Of a stretch of DNA of 64,000 nucleotides, positions 26,268 to 36,214 are shown in pieces. Below the pieces are notes generated by a model. The model did not search any database, was not told the DNA's origin, and was given only the letters and a program-made list of their open reading frames with translations. Where the stretch lies: contig NZ_CP073343.1 in the NCBI RefSeq assembly GCF_024397855.1, positions 1,488,001 through 1,552,000 of the forward strand, written 5' to 3'. Position 1 is the stretch's first letter. Every line of letters begins with the position of its first letter. This DNA is from Marinomonas rhizomae (GTDB taxonomy: Bacteria > Pseudomonadota > Gammaproteobacteria > Pseudomonadales > Marinomonadaceae). The position numbers and the translations under genes were made by a program.

Positions 26268-29200
26268 TTAAAGATTAGGGGAGCGGCTAGGTGAGGTCTC
26301 TTTCCAATCTTGTTGGTCAATGAGTTCTTGTGGAAATGCTTTGTTGTGAATGATGATTTTTGTTGTATCTGTTGATTGAAGTTTGTGGTTGATAAAAGTC
26401 ATAAAGTCCTCCCGATTAATTTTTTCTACGTTATTTATCCATTCTTTCCGCGTTAAAAAGTCAGGGTCTGGCTTCGCAATTTGATGCCATTCATTTAGTG
26501 CATTATCGCTTAAATTCTTTGCGCTCATTTTAAGGTCGCTTAGTAGGGCGTTCTTAGCTTGTAAAAAATCCTCTTCTGATACCTTGGGTAATCTAGTACG
26601 TTGCTCTTTTAGAAAATCCTCTATAGAGCGAATGATTGTTAGGGTGTCTTTGTCGGGCGATTGCACGAGAAGTCCTAATATTGGGGTATTACGCAGGCTT
26701 AGGTCCTGCGCGCCAACAATGTAGCCTAGCTGCTGATTGGTTCTTAGCTCTTGATAAAAAGGGCTACTGATTAATTTTTTGAGTATCGAAAAGTAGGCTT
26801 TTTGCGTAATGGCTTTTTTTGAGTGCTGTGCACTGGTGTCTATTAGTGCATATAAAACCACTTTGTCGTTACTCGTTGATTCGAACTGATAGTGGTATTT
26901 CTTTTGTGCACTGAGGGTTTTAGTTTCAATTTCTATTGGCTCACTGGGAGTGAGTCGACCTCTGAAGCGTTGATAAAGAGAGTCTGCAAGCTTTTTTGCT
27001 TGCTCTTTTGTTAGGTTGCCAGTGCTGTATCCAACGATATCAAAATGTTCTCGTGCTTTTTTTGTGTATCCCTGAAGGTCTTCTAGCGTAATGGTTGTTA
27101 ATGCGTCTTCTAATTGTTTTGTGGTGAAGCTATTTTTTGTAATTAATGTTCGTAATGCACTGTTGGCGTTGCTGTAGGCTTGTCGACTTTTTTGGTTGCT
27201 TAAATCTTTTGCTAGTTGCGCTTTTGCTTGCTCAAATTGTTCTGGTGTTGGACGGAATAGAAATAGTTGATCGATTAGCCAAGTGACATAGGCGCTTTGC
27301 TTATCTGAATAGCCGCTGGTTCGCATTGTTGCGCCATTTACGTGAGGGTAAAACGCATAGCCCAATCCCGCCATATAGGGCGCATAAGTTGACTCGCTCA
27401 CGCCGTCATTAAAAAGACGACTCCATAATTTATTGAGTAGGGTGTGTTTTGGCGTGTCAGCCGCATTGGCAAAGCGTATCCCTAAGAAATTCATTGCGGT
27501 GGGTTTGCCAAAACTTGAATCGGATTTGTTCCAGTAGGTGAAGCCCTCTTTTTGAAAAATAATGGAGGGGGTGGTGTCACTTTCATTGATTAAGCTTACT
27601 GACTCGGGGATGAAGGTGTTTTTTTCGGGTAGGGTGACTTTTGTGCTCTGCGCTGATTGGTTGATAATGTCTAAAAATAATTGACTGAAATAATTGTTGC
27701 TATAACGGCTCTGATACCAAGGTTCTGTTTGCCAAATTGGCTTTTTCTTTGCCCAGCTTTCGGGGAATTCGTTATTTGATGTTATTTGCACTAAAAGGTT
27801 TTCATCTGATAGTTGTTTCAAAAGATGACGGACTTGGCTTTCGTCTGCAGCGTATTCTAGTCGGTAACAACTCAAAATATTTTCGGGTGGCGTTTTTAAC
27901 ATTTTTGCAGATAGTGATCTGGCTAGGTTTTGGGGGTTAACGTAGCTTTGGTTGTTAAACATGAGGCGGCTAAGTTTTAGTCCCTCTTGTAGATACATTG
28001 GGTTGACTGGAGCGGATTTTAAGGTGCTAACAGTGGCGAAAAAATGTTTCGCTACCGTGTCTATTTTTCTTAGGCCTTCATCGGTCAGAGATATTCTGAC
28101 GCTAAAAAGTGCATTATCACCGTAATCTGCGCTTGTGCTTGCGGATATGCCATTAATTAACCCTTCGGATTTAAGTGAAGCGTATAGTGATCCTTTGTTT
28201 TCATTGCCTAGAATGTAAGATAGATAGCGTGTTGGTTGAGTTTTATAGTTTTTGCTTTGGGCGTCTATTTGGTAATAAAAACTCAATGTGCTGTTATCAA
28301 TTAATGAGCGCACGAACTGTATTTGCGGTTTGTTCTTTAACATTATTGCTGGGTAGTGCTGTTCTGGTTTAGGTGTTTTGCTTGGAATATCTGAAAAGTA
28401 CTGGCGAGCAAGTATTGCTATTTGATTGTAGGGTAGGTTGGCTACCATCACTAGTGCCATGTTTTCGCTAAAATAGTTTTCCTCGTAGAGCTTGAGTAAT
28501 TGCTTTCTTAGTGGGTTGTTTGGCCGGTCTTTGAGTGTGTCTAGACTGCCAACAGTAAAGTGGCTGTATGGATGCTCAGGATTTAGTAGTGTTTTCAATG
28601 CCTGATTGTTTCGTCTGCTTTCATCTTTCAGTTTGGCTTTGTATTCCGAATCGACTGCATTCTTTTCTCTTTGAGTGAGTGATTCGCTAAAAAGTGGCGA
28701 AGTAAAAAATTGTGAAAATCTATCCAGTGCACCTTCGTATGCAGTGGGTTTGATGTCAAAGTAGAAATTGGTTGTATCTGTGCTTGTGTAAGCGTTGTGA
28801 GAGCCGCCATGGTTATTGATATAGGACTGGTAGTTGCCAGCTTCTGGGTACTTTTTAGTGCCAAGAAAAAGCATGTGTTCTAAAAAGTGGGCGAGTCCCT
28901 GTTGGTTTTCTGGGTCCTGAAAGTTACCGACATTGACAGATAATGAAGCGGCAAATCGTTCGGCTTGAGGGTCACTTACTAATAATACTTTTAAGTTATT
29001 GGGTAATGTTATGAAGTGATAGTCATTTTTATCCGTGAGGCTTTTGTTGGGTATGTTGATGATTTGATTAACTGGCGTTTCTGGTGCGCTGTTGTTCGCT
29101 TGTAACTGTGCTGCTTGGTTGTTTTCTAGTGCTTCTTGAAGTGATGTGTTGCCTTGATTCATAGGGGGGGGGATTTCTTGTTGTGTGTTGTTTTCGGTTG

Positions 29201-29288
29201 GGTAATGGGTATCCGCTTGTATCGAAAAAGATGCAAGTGCAGCAAGTAAAACACAATGAGTGATGACTGTTTTTCTTATGTTGATCAT
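26268..29288 (-). CDS. M16 family (insulinase/pitrilysin) periplasmic peptidase
   Basis: Zinc peptidase of 1006 residues, near the size of E. coli protease III (PtrA). A signal peptide (about 1-25) is followed by a low-complexity linker rich in Q, N and P, then the inverted zinc motif HFLEH (about H131) with the distal glutamate in DSEYKAKLKDESRR. Three further M16 domains follow, including the interdomain and C-terminal parts (LGYIVGAQDLSLRN). It probably degrades peptides in the periplasm. The linker contains a nine-base C run (G9 on the plus strand at 29164-29172), a possible slippage site. Confidence 0.9.
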   Translation of the reverse strand: MINIRKTVITHCVLLAALASFSIQADTHYPTENNTQQEIPPPMNQGNTSLQEALENNQAAQLQANNSAPETPVNQIINIPNKSLTDKNDYHFITLPNNLKVLLVSDPQAERFAASLSVNVGNFQDPENQQGLAHFLEHMLFLGTKKYPEAGNYQSYINNHGGSHNAYTSTDTTNFYFDIKPTAYEGALDRFSQFFTSPLFSESLTQREKNAVDSEYKAKLKDESRRNNQALKTLLNPEHPYSHFTVGSLDTLKDRPNNPLRKQLLKLYEENYFSENMALVMVANLPYNQIAILARQYFSDIPSKTPKPEQHYPAIMLKNKPQIQFVRSLIDNSTLSFYYQIDAQSKNYKTQPTRYLSYILGNENKGSLYASLKSEGLINGISASTSADYGDNALFSVRISLTDEGLRKIDTVAKHFFATVSTLKSAPVNPMYLQEGLKLSRLMFNNQSYVNPQNLARSLSAKMLKTPPENILSCYRLEYAADESQVRHLLKQLSDENLLVQITSNNEFPESWAKKKPIWQTEPWYQSRYSNNYFSQLFLDIINQSAQSTKVTLPEKNTFIPESVSLINESDTTPSIIFQKEGFTYWNKSDSSFGKPTAMNFLGIRFANAADTPKHTLLNKLWSRLFNDGVSESTYAPYMAGLGYAFYPHVNGATMRTSGYSDKQSAYVTWLIDQLFLFRPTPEQFEQAKAQLAKDLSNQKSRQAYSNANSALRTLITKNSFTTKQLEDALTTITLEDLQGYTKKAREHFDIVGYSTGNLTKEQAKKLADSLYQRFRGRLTPSEPIEIETKTLSAQKKYHYQFESTSNDKVVLYALIDTSAQHSKKAITQKAYFSILKKLISSPFYQELRTNQQLGYIVGAQDLSLRNTPILGLLVQSPDKDTLTIIRSIEDFLKEQRTRLPKVSEEDFLQAKNALLSDLKMSAKNLSDNALNEWHQIAKPDPDFLTRKEWINNVEKINREDFMTFINHKLQSTDTTKIIIHNKAFPQELIDQQDWKETSPSRSPNL

Positions 29289-29365
29289 GCCTTCAGACTA
29301 ACTGAAGCATGTGGTGGGATGCAATGGGCTTATTTTTCGCCCATTGCTTTTGATGTTTGTTAGCT

Positions 29366-30109
29366 CTATTGAGCATCCAGTGATTGGCCGTTGACTGCAA
29401 GGCTGTCTTTGCCCATTAAATATAGGTAGATCGGCATAATATCGTCAGCGGTAGGGAGTGTATTTGGGTCTTCGTCTGGGTACGCGTTTGCTCGCATATT
29501 TGTTCTTGTTGCGCCTGGGTTGATCGCGTTCGTTCTAATGCTAGGGGATAGTTCTGCTAACTCGCTGGAAAAAAGCTGCATCATGGCTTCTGTTGCGAAT
29601 TTTGATACGGCATAGGCGCCCCAGTTAGCCTTGGCCTTTCTTCCAACCCCAGAAGTGGTGAAAATAATAGACGCATTTTCAGCTTTCTGAAGTAGAGGTA
29701 GTAGGGCTTGGTTAAGCATGAGTTGGCTGGTGACATTAACTCGCATGACTTGCTCGAATAGCGTTGGATCGTAGGTTGCTATCGGTGCTCGATCACCTAG
29801 AAGGCTGGCGTTGTGTAGAATGCCGTCGAGATGTCCAAATTCGCTTTCTATGGTGTTAGCAAGCTCTATGTAGTCGTGTTCTGCAGCACCATCAAGATTT
29901 AGAGGTACGATAGCTGCTTGCGGGTAATGCTGCTTTTCGATGTAATCGTAAACGGCTTCCAGTTTTTTTGTGGTGCGGCCTAAAAGGATGATGGTTGCGC
30001 CGTGTTTGGCGTAGGTGATGGCGGCCGCTTTGCCTATTCCATCGCCTGCTCCAGTAACTAGGATTACCTTATCTTTAAGTAGTTGGCTTGGGGCTTGATA
30101 ATCCAGCAT
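29366..30109 (-). CDS. yciK: YciK family short-chain oxidoreductase
   Basis: NAD(P)-dependent SDR enzyme of 247 residues. The cofactor motif is TGAGDGIGK (about 20-28), followed by HNASLLGD, a catalytic serine in FTTSGVGR and YAVSK with the Tyr/Lys pair. Colinear with E. coli YciK including the tail ADIMPIYLYLMGKDS and NGQSLDAQ. The substrate is not known. It follows ubiG by 20 bp on the same strand. In pseudomonads a phosphatase gene (mupP) sits between ubiG and yciK; it is absent here. Confidence 0.92.
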   Translation of the reverse strand: MLDYQAPSQLLKDKVILVTGAGDGIGKAAAITYAKHGATIILLGRTTKKLEAVYDYIEKQHYPQAAIVPLNLDGAAEHDYIELANTIESEFGHLDGILHNASLLGDRAPIATYDPTLFEQVMRVNVTSQLMLNQALLPLLQKAENASIIFTTSGVGRKAKANWGAYAVSKFATEAMMQLFSSELAELSPSIRTNAINPGATRTNMRANAYPDEDPNTLPTADDIMPIYLYLMGKDSLAVNGQSLDAQ

Positions 30110-30129
30110 ATCTCCTCCTTATGCCTTAT

Positions 30130-30852
30130 TTAGGCTTCGATTTTTTGAGTGTGCATCATGTAATTAACAGACACGTCTTCGTCGTTCAATTTGTACACTT
30201 TGGTGAAAGGGTTATAGGTCAAACCTGTCATATGTGACACTTCTAAACCAGCCAATCTTGCGTAGTTATTCAACTCTGCTGGCTGAATGAATTTGGCGTA
30301 GTCATGCGTTCCCTTCGGCAGCATTTTTAAAATGTATTCGGCGCCAACGATAGCAAAAAGATATGCTTTAGGGTTTCTGTTGATCGTAGAAAAGAATACG
30401 TGGCCGCCAGGCTTTACTAGTGTCATACAGGCTTTGATAACTGATGATGGGTCCGGCACGTGTTCTAACATTTCAAGGCAGGTGACAATATCGTATTGGC
30501 CAGCTTCTCGTTGTGCTATTTCTTCTGCCGTGATTTTTTCATAATCAATGTCGAGCTTGGATTCTTCTTTATGCAATTTTGCGACAGCAAGTGGGGCGTC
30601 ACCCATGTCGATACCTTTGACGTTTGCACCAAGTTTTGCCATGGCTTCTGACAGTATGCCACCGCCACAACCGACATCGATGACTTTTTTGCCTTCTAGG
30701 CCGTCAGCTCGTTCATTTATATAGTTGGTGCGTAGCGGATTGATATCGTGTAGAGGTTTAAATTCGTTCTCAGTATCCCACCAGCGGCTTGCTAGCGCTT
30801 CAAATTTTGCAACTTCATTTAGGTCTACGTTGTTTTGTCGGGTGTTGGTCAT
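30130..30852 (-). CDS. ubiG: Ubiquinone biosynthesis O-methyltransferase UbiG
   Basis: SAM-dependent methyltransferase performing both O-methylation steps in ubiquinone synthesis. The start at ATG 30852 gives 240 residues, the same as E. coli UbiG; the frame is open up to 30999, but the extra residues do not belong to the family. Markers are [23 protein letters not shown], the SAM motif [24 protein letters not shown] and [11 protein letters not shown] 30867 is an alternative five residues longer. Divergent from gyrA by 320 bp including the gyrA promoter. Confidence 0.95.
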   Translation of the reverse strand: MTNTRQNNVDLNEVAKFEALASRWWDTENEFKPLHDINPLRTNYINERADGLEGKKVIDVGCGGGILSEAMAKLGANVKGIDMGDAPLAVAKLHKEESKLDIDYEKITAEEIAQREAGQYDIVTCLEMLEHVPDPSSVIKACMTLVKPGGHVFFSTINRNPKAYLFAIVGAEYILKMLPKGTHDYAKFIQPAELNNYARLAGLEVSHMTGLTYNPFTKVYKLNDEDVSVNYMMHTQKIEA

Positions 30853-31098
30853 TTTTTTTGTATCCATCTTTAATGTTGCTAAAGGCAGTGAGCTCGATGT
30901 ATTGAACTGCGTAATATGTTTTATTGCCGTCTCTTGTGAGCTTGAACTAAAGTGCACTTTTTCTAGTATAGCGCCAACTAAAGGGGTGACCAATAGCAAA
31001 CTTACTTTGTCCGATGAGACTGTTCAGTAGGCTGTTTCTGTAATTGCAATATAGAACAACAAAACATGCTCCTTGAAGGGGTGTTATTTATTTCCTTA

Positions 31099-31107
31099 TG
31101 GTACAAT
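31099..31107 (+). promoter_or_regulatory. Candidate extended -10 promoter of gyrA
   Basis: TGGTACAAT (31099-31107) is an extended -10 element 65 bp upstream of the gyrA ATG. No convincing -35 is present at normal spacing, which is tolerated with extended -10 sites. Confidence 0.45.
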
Positions 31108-31172
31108 GCGGCGCTTATAAAAAGATATTAGGGAGTCTTTTTGACTCCGAGGCATAAGGATCGATTGTATCT

Positions 31173-33860
31173 ATGGGTGAATTAGCCAAAGAAATTATTC
31201 CCGTCAGTATCGAAAATGAACTTAAGGGATCCTACCTAGATTACGCAATGAGTGTAATTGTAGGTCGAGCATTACCTGATGTGCGAGACGGGTTAAAGCC
31301 TGTTCACCGTCGCGTTCTATTTGCGATGAATGAACTTAAAAATGATTGGAATAAACCGTACAAAAAATCGGCGCGTATCGTCGGTGATGTAATCGGTAAA
31401 TATCACCCACATGGTGATTCTGCTGTATACGATACGATTGTTCGTATGGCGCAGCCTTTCTCAATGCGTTATACCTTGGTCGATGGACAAGGTAACTTCG
31501 GTTCTGTCGATGGTGACAGCGCTGCCGCAATGCGTTATACCGAAATCCGAATGGCGAAAATTTCTCATCATCTATTGATGGATTTAGAGAAAGAAACCGT
31601 CGACTTCGTGCCTAACTACGATGGAACGGAATTCATGCCAGAAGTATTGCCTGCGCGTGTTCCTGGGCTGTTAGTTAACGGTTCAGCGGGTATTGCGGTA
31701 GGTATGGCGACTAATATCCCTCCTCATAATCTCGGTGAGGTTATTGATGGCTGTCTTGCGGTTATTGATAACGCTGACATAACCATTGATGAACTGATCG
31801 ATCATATACCTGGACCAGACTTCCCAACAGGGGCGTTTATTAATGGTCGCGCTGGTATTATTGAAGCTTACAAAACGGGTCGTGGTCGTATTTACATGCG
31901 TGCCCGTCACCATTTCGAAGATATGGAAAAAGGCAATCGCCAATCCATTGTGTTCACTGAAATTCCTTATCAGTTAAACAAAGCGAAAGTGATTGAGAAA
32001 ATCGCTGAGCTAGTGAAAGAGAAAAAACTGGAAGGCATCAGTGAGCTGCGAGATGAATCTGACAAAGACGGTATGCGTATCGTTATAGAGTTGCGTCGCG
32101 GTGAAAACCCGGATGTTGTGGTGAATAATATTTTCACACAAACTCAATTGCAGTCTGTATTTGGTATTAATATGGTGGCCTTGGTTGATGGTCGCCCTCA
32201 GTTACTTAATATCAAACAAATTCTTGAATGCTTTGTTAAACATCGCCGTGAAGTGGTTACTCGTCGTACTATTTACGAACTTCGTAAAGCGCGTGAGCGT
32301 GGTCACATTCTTGAAGGTTTGGCGGTTTCACTAGCAAACATTGATCGCGTGATTGAGCTAATTCGTACATCGCCAACGTCTGCAGAAGCAAAAGAGAAAA
32401 TTGTTAGCGAGTCTTGGGAGCCGGGTAATGTGGTTGCCATGCTTGAGCGTGCGGGTGCAGATGCATGTCGCCCTGATGATCTTGAGGCGGGTTACGGTTT
32501 TGTTGATGGTGCTTATCATTTGTCACCAGATCAGGCTCAAGCGATTTTGGACTTACGTCTACATCGTTTAACTGGTTTGGAACACGATAAATTATTGGGT
32601 GAGTATAAGTCTCTTATCGATTTAATTGGTGAGTTGTTAAATATTCTATCTAACCCAGATCGTTTGATGGAAGTGATTCGTGAAGAGCTAGAAGAAGTTC
32701 GAGACACTTTCGGTGATGCTCGTCGTACTGAGATCTTAACGTCTCGTCAGGATTTGACGATTGCAGATTTGATCGATGAAGCGCCAATGGTTGTGACGAT
32801 TTCAAATACAGGCTATGCGAAATCTCAGCCATTGGTTGAGTATCAAGCGCAACGTCGTGGTGGTCGTGGCAAATCTTCTGCGAGCATGAAAGACGAAGAT
32901 CACATTGATCATCTATTGGTTACTAGCAGTCATGACACCATCATGTTGTTCAGTAATCTTGGTAAGGTTTACTGGTTACGAGTGTTTGAAATTCCAGTGG
33001 CTAGCCGAAGTGCAAAAGGTCGTCCTATTGTTAACTTGTTGCCGCTGAGAGAAGGTGAATTTATCTCCGCACTATTGCCTTTGCCGGTTGTGGAGGCGAT
33101 TGAAGCTGATGCAGAATCGGAAGATGATGTTGCGGATGATGCTATCGTTGAAGCAAGTAGCTATATCTTTATGGCGACAGCAAACGGAACGGTTAAGAAG
33201 ACCGCGATGCAGCATTTTGCTCGTCCTCGCTCGACTGGTTTGATTGCCCTTAGCTTAGATGAAACAGATGAGTTGGTTGGCGTGTCTGTTACCAATGGCG
33301 AAAACGATATTATGTTGGTTTCTTCTTCTGGTAAAACTATTCGCTTTAAAGAGTCTGATGTTCGTGCAATGGGTCGTACTGCGGCAGGTGTTCGTGGTAT
33401 TCGCTTAAATGAAGACGCTAAGGTTGTATCGCTTATCGTTCCTCAGGATGGTTCTGCTGTATTGATGGCTTGTGAAAATGGTTACGGCAAGCGAACTTTG
33501 GTAGAAGACTTCCCAGTGTATGGTCGTGGTGGTCAAGGTGTTATCGGTATTCAAGTGTCTGAGCGTAACGGCCCTGTTGTTGGTGCTGCTCAGGTTGACG
33601 AAACGGATGAGATTATTCTGATTACCGATCAAGGTACCTTGGTTCGTACTCGCGTGACAGAAGTGTCATGTCAAGGTCGGAATACTCAAGGTGTTACTTT
33701 GATTCGTTTGACCAACGATGAGCATTTGGTTGGCATTGAACGTGTTGTTGAAAATGATGAAGAAGATATTGAGATTGATGAGGCTGATGGTGCCATTGTC
33801 GATCAGCCGCCGAGTGAAGGCGACGAATCTCCTGATGTCCTTGAAGACGATACGGAATAG
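31173..33860 (+). CDS. gyrA: DNA gyrase subunit A
   Basis: Breakage-reunion subunit of DNA gyrase, which introduces negative supercoils. The 895 residues contain the active-site tyrosine in [10 protein letters not shown] (about Y122), the quinolone-determining segment [12 protein letters not shown] with wild-type Ser and Asp, and the GyrA box QRRGGRG. The latter marks gyrase and separates it from topoisomerase IV. The C-terminal beta-pinwheel holds an acidic insert (about 640-665, rich in E, D and A) and the tail is highly acidic. It has its own promoter and terminator and begins the gyrA-serC-pheA-tyrA/aroA-cmk-rpsA row. Confidence 0.98.
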   Translation: MGELAKEIIPVSIENELKGSYLDYAMSVIVGRALPDVRDGLKPVHRRVLFAMNELKNDWNKPYKKSARIVGDVIGKYHPHGDSAVYDTIVRMAQPFSMRYTLVDGQGNFGSVDGDSAAAMRYTEIRMAKISHHLLMDLEKETVDFVPNYDGTEFMPEVLPARVPGLLVNGSAGIAVGMATNIPPHNLGEVIDGCLAVIDNADITIDELIDHIPGPDFPTGAFINGRAGIIEAYKTGRGRIYMRARHHFEDMEKGNRQSIVFTEIPYQLNKAKVIEKIAELVKEKKLEGISELRDESDKDGMRIVIELRRGENPDVVVNNIFTQTQLQSVFGINMVALVDGRPQLLNIKQILECFVKHRREVVTRRTIYELRKARERGHILEGLAVSLANIDRVIELIRTSPTSAEAKEKIVSESWEPGNVVAMLERAGADACRPDDLEAGYGFVDGAYHLSPDQAQAILDLRLHRLTGLEHDKLLGEYKSLIDLIGELLNILSNPDRLMEVIREELEEVRDTFGDARRTEILTSRQDLTIADLIDEAPMVVTISNTGYAKSQPLVEYQAQRRGGRGKSSASMKDEDHIDHLLVTSSHDTIMLFSNLGKVYWLRVFEIPVASRSAKGRPIVNLLPLREGEFISALLPLPVVEAIEADAESEDDVADDAIVEASSYIFMATANGTVKKTAMQHFARPRSTGLIALSLDETDELVGVSVTNGENDIMLVSSSGKTIRFKESDVRAMGRTAAGVRGIRLNEDAKVVSLIVPQDGSAVLMACENGYGKRTLVEDFPVYGRGGQGVIGIQVSERNGPVVGAAQVDETDEIILITDQGTLVRTRVTEVSCQGRNTQGVTLIRLTNDEHLVGIERVVENDEEDIEIDEADGAIVDQPPSEGDESPDVLEDDTE

Positions 33861-33866
33861 AAAATA

Positions 33867-33894
33867 AAGCGACGCACCTAGGTGCGTCGCTTTT
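33867..33894 (+). terminator. Terminator after gyrA
   Basis: Perfect palindrome AAGCGACGCACC/GGTGCGTCGCTT around TA, ending in TTTTG. It separates gyrA from serC. Confidence 0.88.
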
Positions 33895-33950
33895 GTTGTA
33901 GATCGTTCTTGTAAAGTAGTTCCTGAAAATACTAGAGGTAAATAAGCAGG

Positions 33951-35030
33951 ATGAGCCGAGTATATAATTTTTGTTCTGGTCCAGCAGCGCTTCCTGAAGC
34001 GGTTTTGAAAAAAGCACAGGCGGAAATGCTGGATTGGCATGGTGCTGGTGTTTCTGTAATGGAAATGAGTCATCGTAGTTCTGAGTTCATGTCCATTCTT
34101 GCCTCGGCTAAGGCGCGTTTGGCGCGCTTGATGAATATTGGCGATGACTATGAAATTCTGTTTGTTCAAGGTGGCGCATCTACATTATTTGCTCAAATTC
34201 CTGCAAACTTGGTGAATGGTTTTGATTCTGCTTGCTTTTTGGATACTGGTGCTTGGTCTTCAAAGGCGATTAAAGAGGCTAAAAGATACACTAATGTAAA
34301 TGTGGTGGGGTCTTCAAAAGAGCAGAATTACAGTACGGTTCCTGATTTTTCTTCTTTAAAGTTGGATGAGACTGCAGCCTATTTACATCTTTGCCCGAAC
34401 GAGACGATTGGCGGTGTTGAGTTCTCTGATCTGCCAAAAACTAGTCTGCCTATCGTTGCGGATTTATCTTCAACGATTTTGTCTCGCAAAATTGATGTGA
34501 GTAAGTATGGATTGATTTACGCGGGCGCGCAGAAAAATGTTGGCCCTGCTGGTGTGGTTATCTGCATTATTCGTAAGGATTTGCTTGCTCGTAGTAGTGA
34601 TGAATTACCATCGATTTGGAATTTTGCCAATTTGGCGGCGAATGATTCTATGATTAATACACCACCAACCTTTGCTATTTATTTGGCTGATTTGGTCTTT
34701 GAATGGTTGGAGGAGCAAGGTGGTGTTGAGGCGATTGAAGCCATTAATATTCGTAAGGCGCAGGCGCTTTACGACTACATTGACTCGAGTGATTTTTATT
34801 CAAATCCTGTTGATCCTGTCTATCGCTCTCGTATGAATGTGCCGTTTATTTTGGCGGATGAGTCTCTTGAATCTCTTTTCTTGCAAGAGTCCGAAGCGGC
34901 TGGCTTACGTACTTTAGCTGGCCATCGTTCTGTGGGCGGCATGCGGGCGAGCATATATAACGCAATGCCTATGGAAGGTATTGAGGCTTTGATTGATTTT
35001 ATGCGTGGCTTCGAAAAGCGTCACGGGTAA
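33951..35030 (+). CDS. serC: Phosphoserine aminotransferase
   Basis: PLP enzyme converting 3-phosphohydroxypyruvate to phosphoserine, and serving vitamin B6 synthesis. The 359 residues begin RVYNFCSGPAALPEAVL, include VMEMSHRSSEF and FVQGGAST, and have the PLP lysine in YAGAQKNVGPAG. The ending GHRSVGGMRASIYNAMP is the family signature. It is 40 bp upstream of pheA and appears to lead an amino-acid operon. Confidence 0.97.
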   Translation: MSRVYNFCSGPAALPEAVLKKAQAEMLDWHGAGVSVMEMSHRSSEFMSILASAKARLARLMNIGDDYEILFVQGGASTLFAQIPANLVNGFDSACFLDTGAWSSKAIKEAKRYTNVNVVGSSKEQNYSTVPDFSSLKLDETAAYLHLCPNETIGGVEFSDLPKTSLPIVADLSSTILSRKIDVSKYGLIYAGAQKNVGPAGVVICIIRKDLLARSSDELPSIWNFANLAANDSMINTPPTFAIYLADLVFEWLEEQGGVEAIEAINIRKAQALYDYIDSSDFYSNPVDPVYRSRMNVPFILADESLESLFLQESEAAGLRTLAGHRSVGGMRASIYNAMPMEGIEALIDFMRGFEKRHG

Positions 35031-35070
35031 TACTTTTTAGAGACAACAACCTCTACGGATAATAAATAGC

Positions 35071-36192
35071 ATGTCAAATTCTAAACAAGCGGTACCAGAT
35101 ACTCTGCCTTTGTTGCGTGATCGTATTGATTCTATTGATTCGCAAATACAACTGTTGATAAACGAGCGCGCAGCTTGCGCTCAAAAAGTGGCTGAAGTTA
35201 AGTTGGCTGAACAGGGTGGAGACGCGGTTGTCTTCTATCGTCCTGAGCGTGAGGCTCAAGTTTTACGCAGAGTGATGGAGCGTAACGAAGGGCCATTAGG
35301 TAACGAAGAGATGGCCAAAATCTTTCGTCAAGTCATGTCTTCATGCTTAGCGCTCGAAAAGCCAATGCGTATCGCATTCTTAGGTCCCGAAGGTACTTTT
35401 ACACAGCAGGCAGCATTAAAACACTTTGGTAAATCTATCGTTAGTGCCCCAATGGCAGCTATTGATGAAGTGTTTCGCGAAGTTGAATCTGGCGCGGCTA
35501 ATTATGGTGTTGTGCCGGTTGAGAATTCGACAGAAGGTGTTGTTAATCATACGTTAGACAGTTTCCGTGATTCACGTTTAAAAATATGTGGAGAGGTTGA
35601 AGAGCGTATTCACCACCATCTATTAGTGAGTCCGAATATCAACTCTGATGATGTGACGCATATATATTCACATCAGCAGTCTTTGGCGCAATGTCGTGCT
35701 TGGTTGGATCGTTATTGGCCACATGTAGAGCGTGTTGCTGTGAGCTCAAATGCGGAAGCAGCTCGTTTAGCTGCAGAGGCGGGCCGCAGCGGTCGAGCAA
35801 TTGCGGCAATAGCCGGTGAGGTTGCTTGTGAATTGTATAGTTTGTTGAAGGTCTCTGCCAATATCGAAGATCGCCCGGACAATACAACGCGCTTTTTGAT
35901 TGTTGGTAATCAGGATGTGCCGCCAAGTGGTAAAGATAAAACATCACTGTTAATTAGTGCGAAAAATGAACCAGGTGCTTTGTATCGGTTGCTTGAGGCT
36001 TTCGAGCGTCATGGTGTTGATATGACGCGTTTAGAAACTCGTCCTTCGTTAATGAGTCGTTGGGGTTATATATTCTATATCGACTTTGTTGGCCATCATT
36101 TGGATGATGAGTGTCGCGCCGTGATAGATGAGTTGCGTGAGCGCGCATCGGAAGTGAAGGTGTTGGGTTCCTATCCTGTGGCTGTGCTTTAG
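35071..36192 (+). CDS. pheA: Bifunctional chorismate mutase/prephenate dehydratase
   Basis: Converts chorismate to prephenate and then phenylpyruvate for phenylalanine. The 373 residues contain an AroQ-type chorismate mutase (about 10-95, LRDRIDSIDSQIQLLINERA), a dehydratase domain (about 100-275, with LGPEGTFTQQAALKHFG, VPVENSTEGVVN and DNTTRFLIVG) and an ACT domain (about 290-365, NEPGALYRLLEAF, LETRPS) for feedback by phenylalanine. It lies 22 bp before tyrA-aroA. In pseudomonads hisC2 lies between pheA and tyrA; it is missing here. Confidence 0.97.
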   Translation: MSNSKQAVPDTLPLLRDRIDSIDSQIQLLINERAACAQKVAEVKLAEQGGDAVVFYRPEREAQVLRRVMERNEGPLGNEEMAKIFRQVMSSCLALEKPMRIAFLGPEGTFTQQAALKHFGKSIVSAPMAAIDEVFREVESGAANYGVVPVENSTEGVVNHTLDSFRDSRLKICGEVEERIHHHLLVSPNINSDDVTHIYSHQQSLAQCRAWLDRYWPHVERVAVSSNAEAARLAAEAGRSGRAIAAIAGEVACELYSLLKVSANIEDRPDNTTRFLIVGNQDVPPSGKDKTSLLISAKNEPGALYRLLEAFERHGVDMTRLETRPSLMSRWGYIFYIDFVGHHLDDECRAVIDELRERASEVKVLGSYPVAVL

Positions 36193-36214
36193 TAATTTAT
36201 AAGAGTGATGTGTT

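Noticed and set aside
30853..30999. N-terminal extension of UbiG by about 49 residues
   Set aside because: The extra residues do not match the family, and a start at 30852 gives the standard 240-residue protein.
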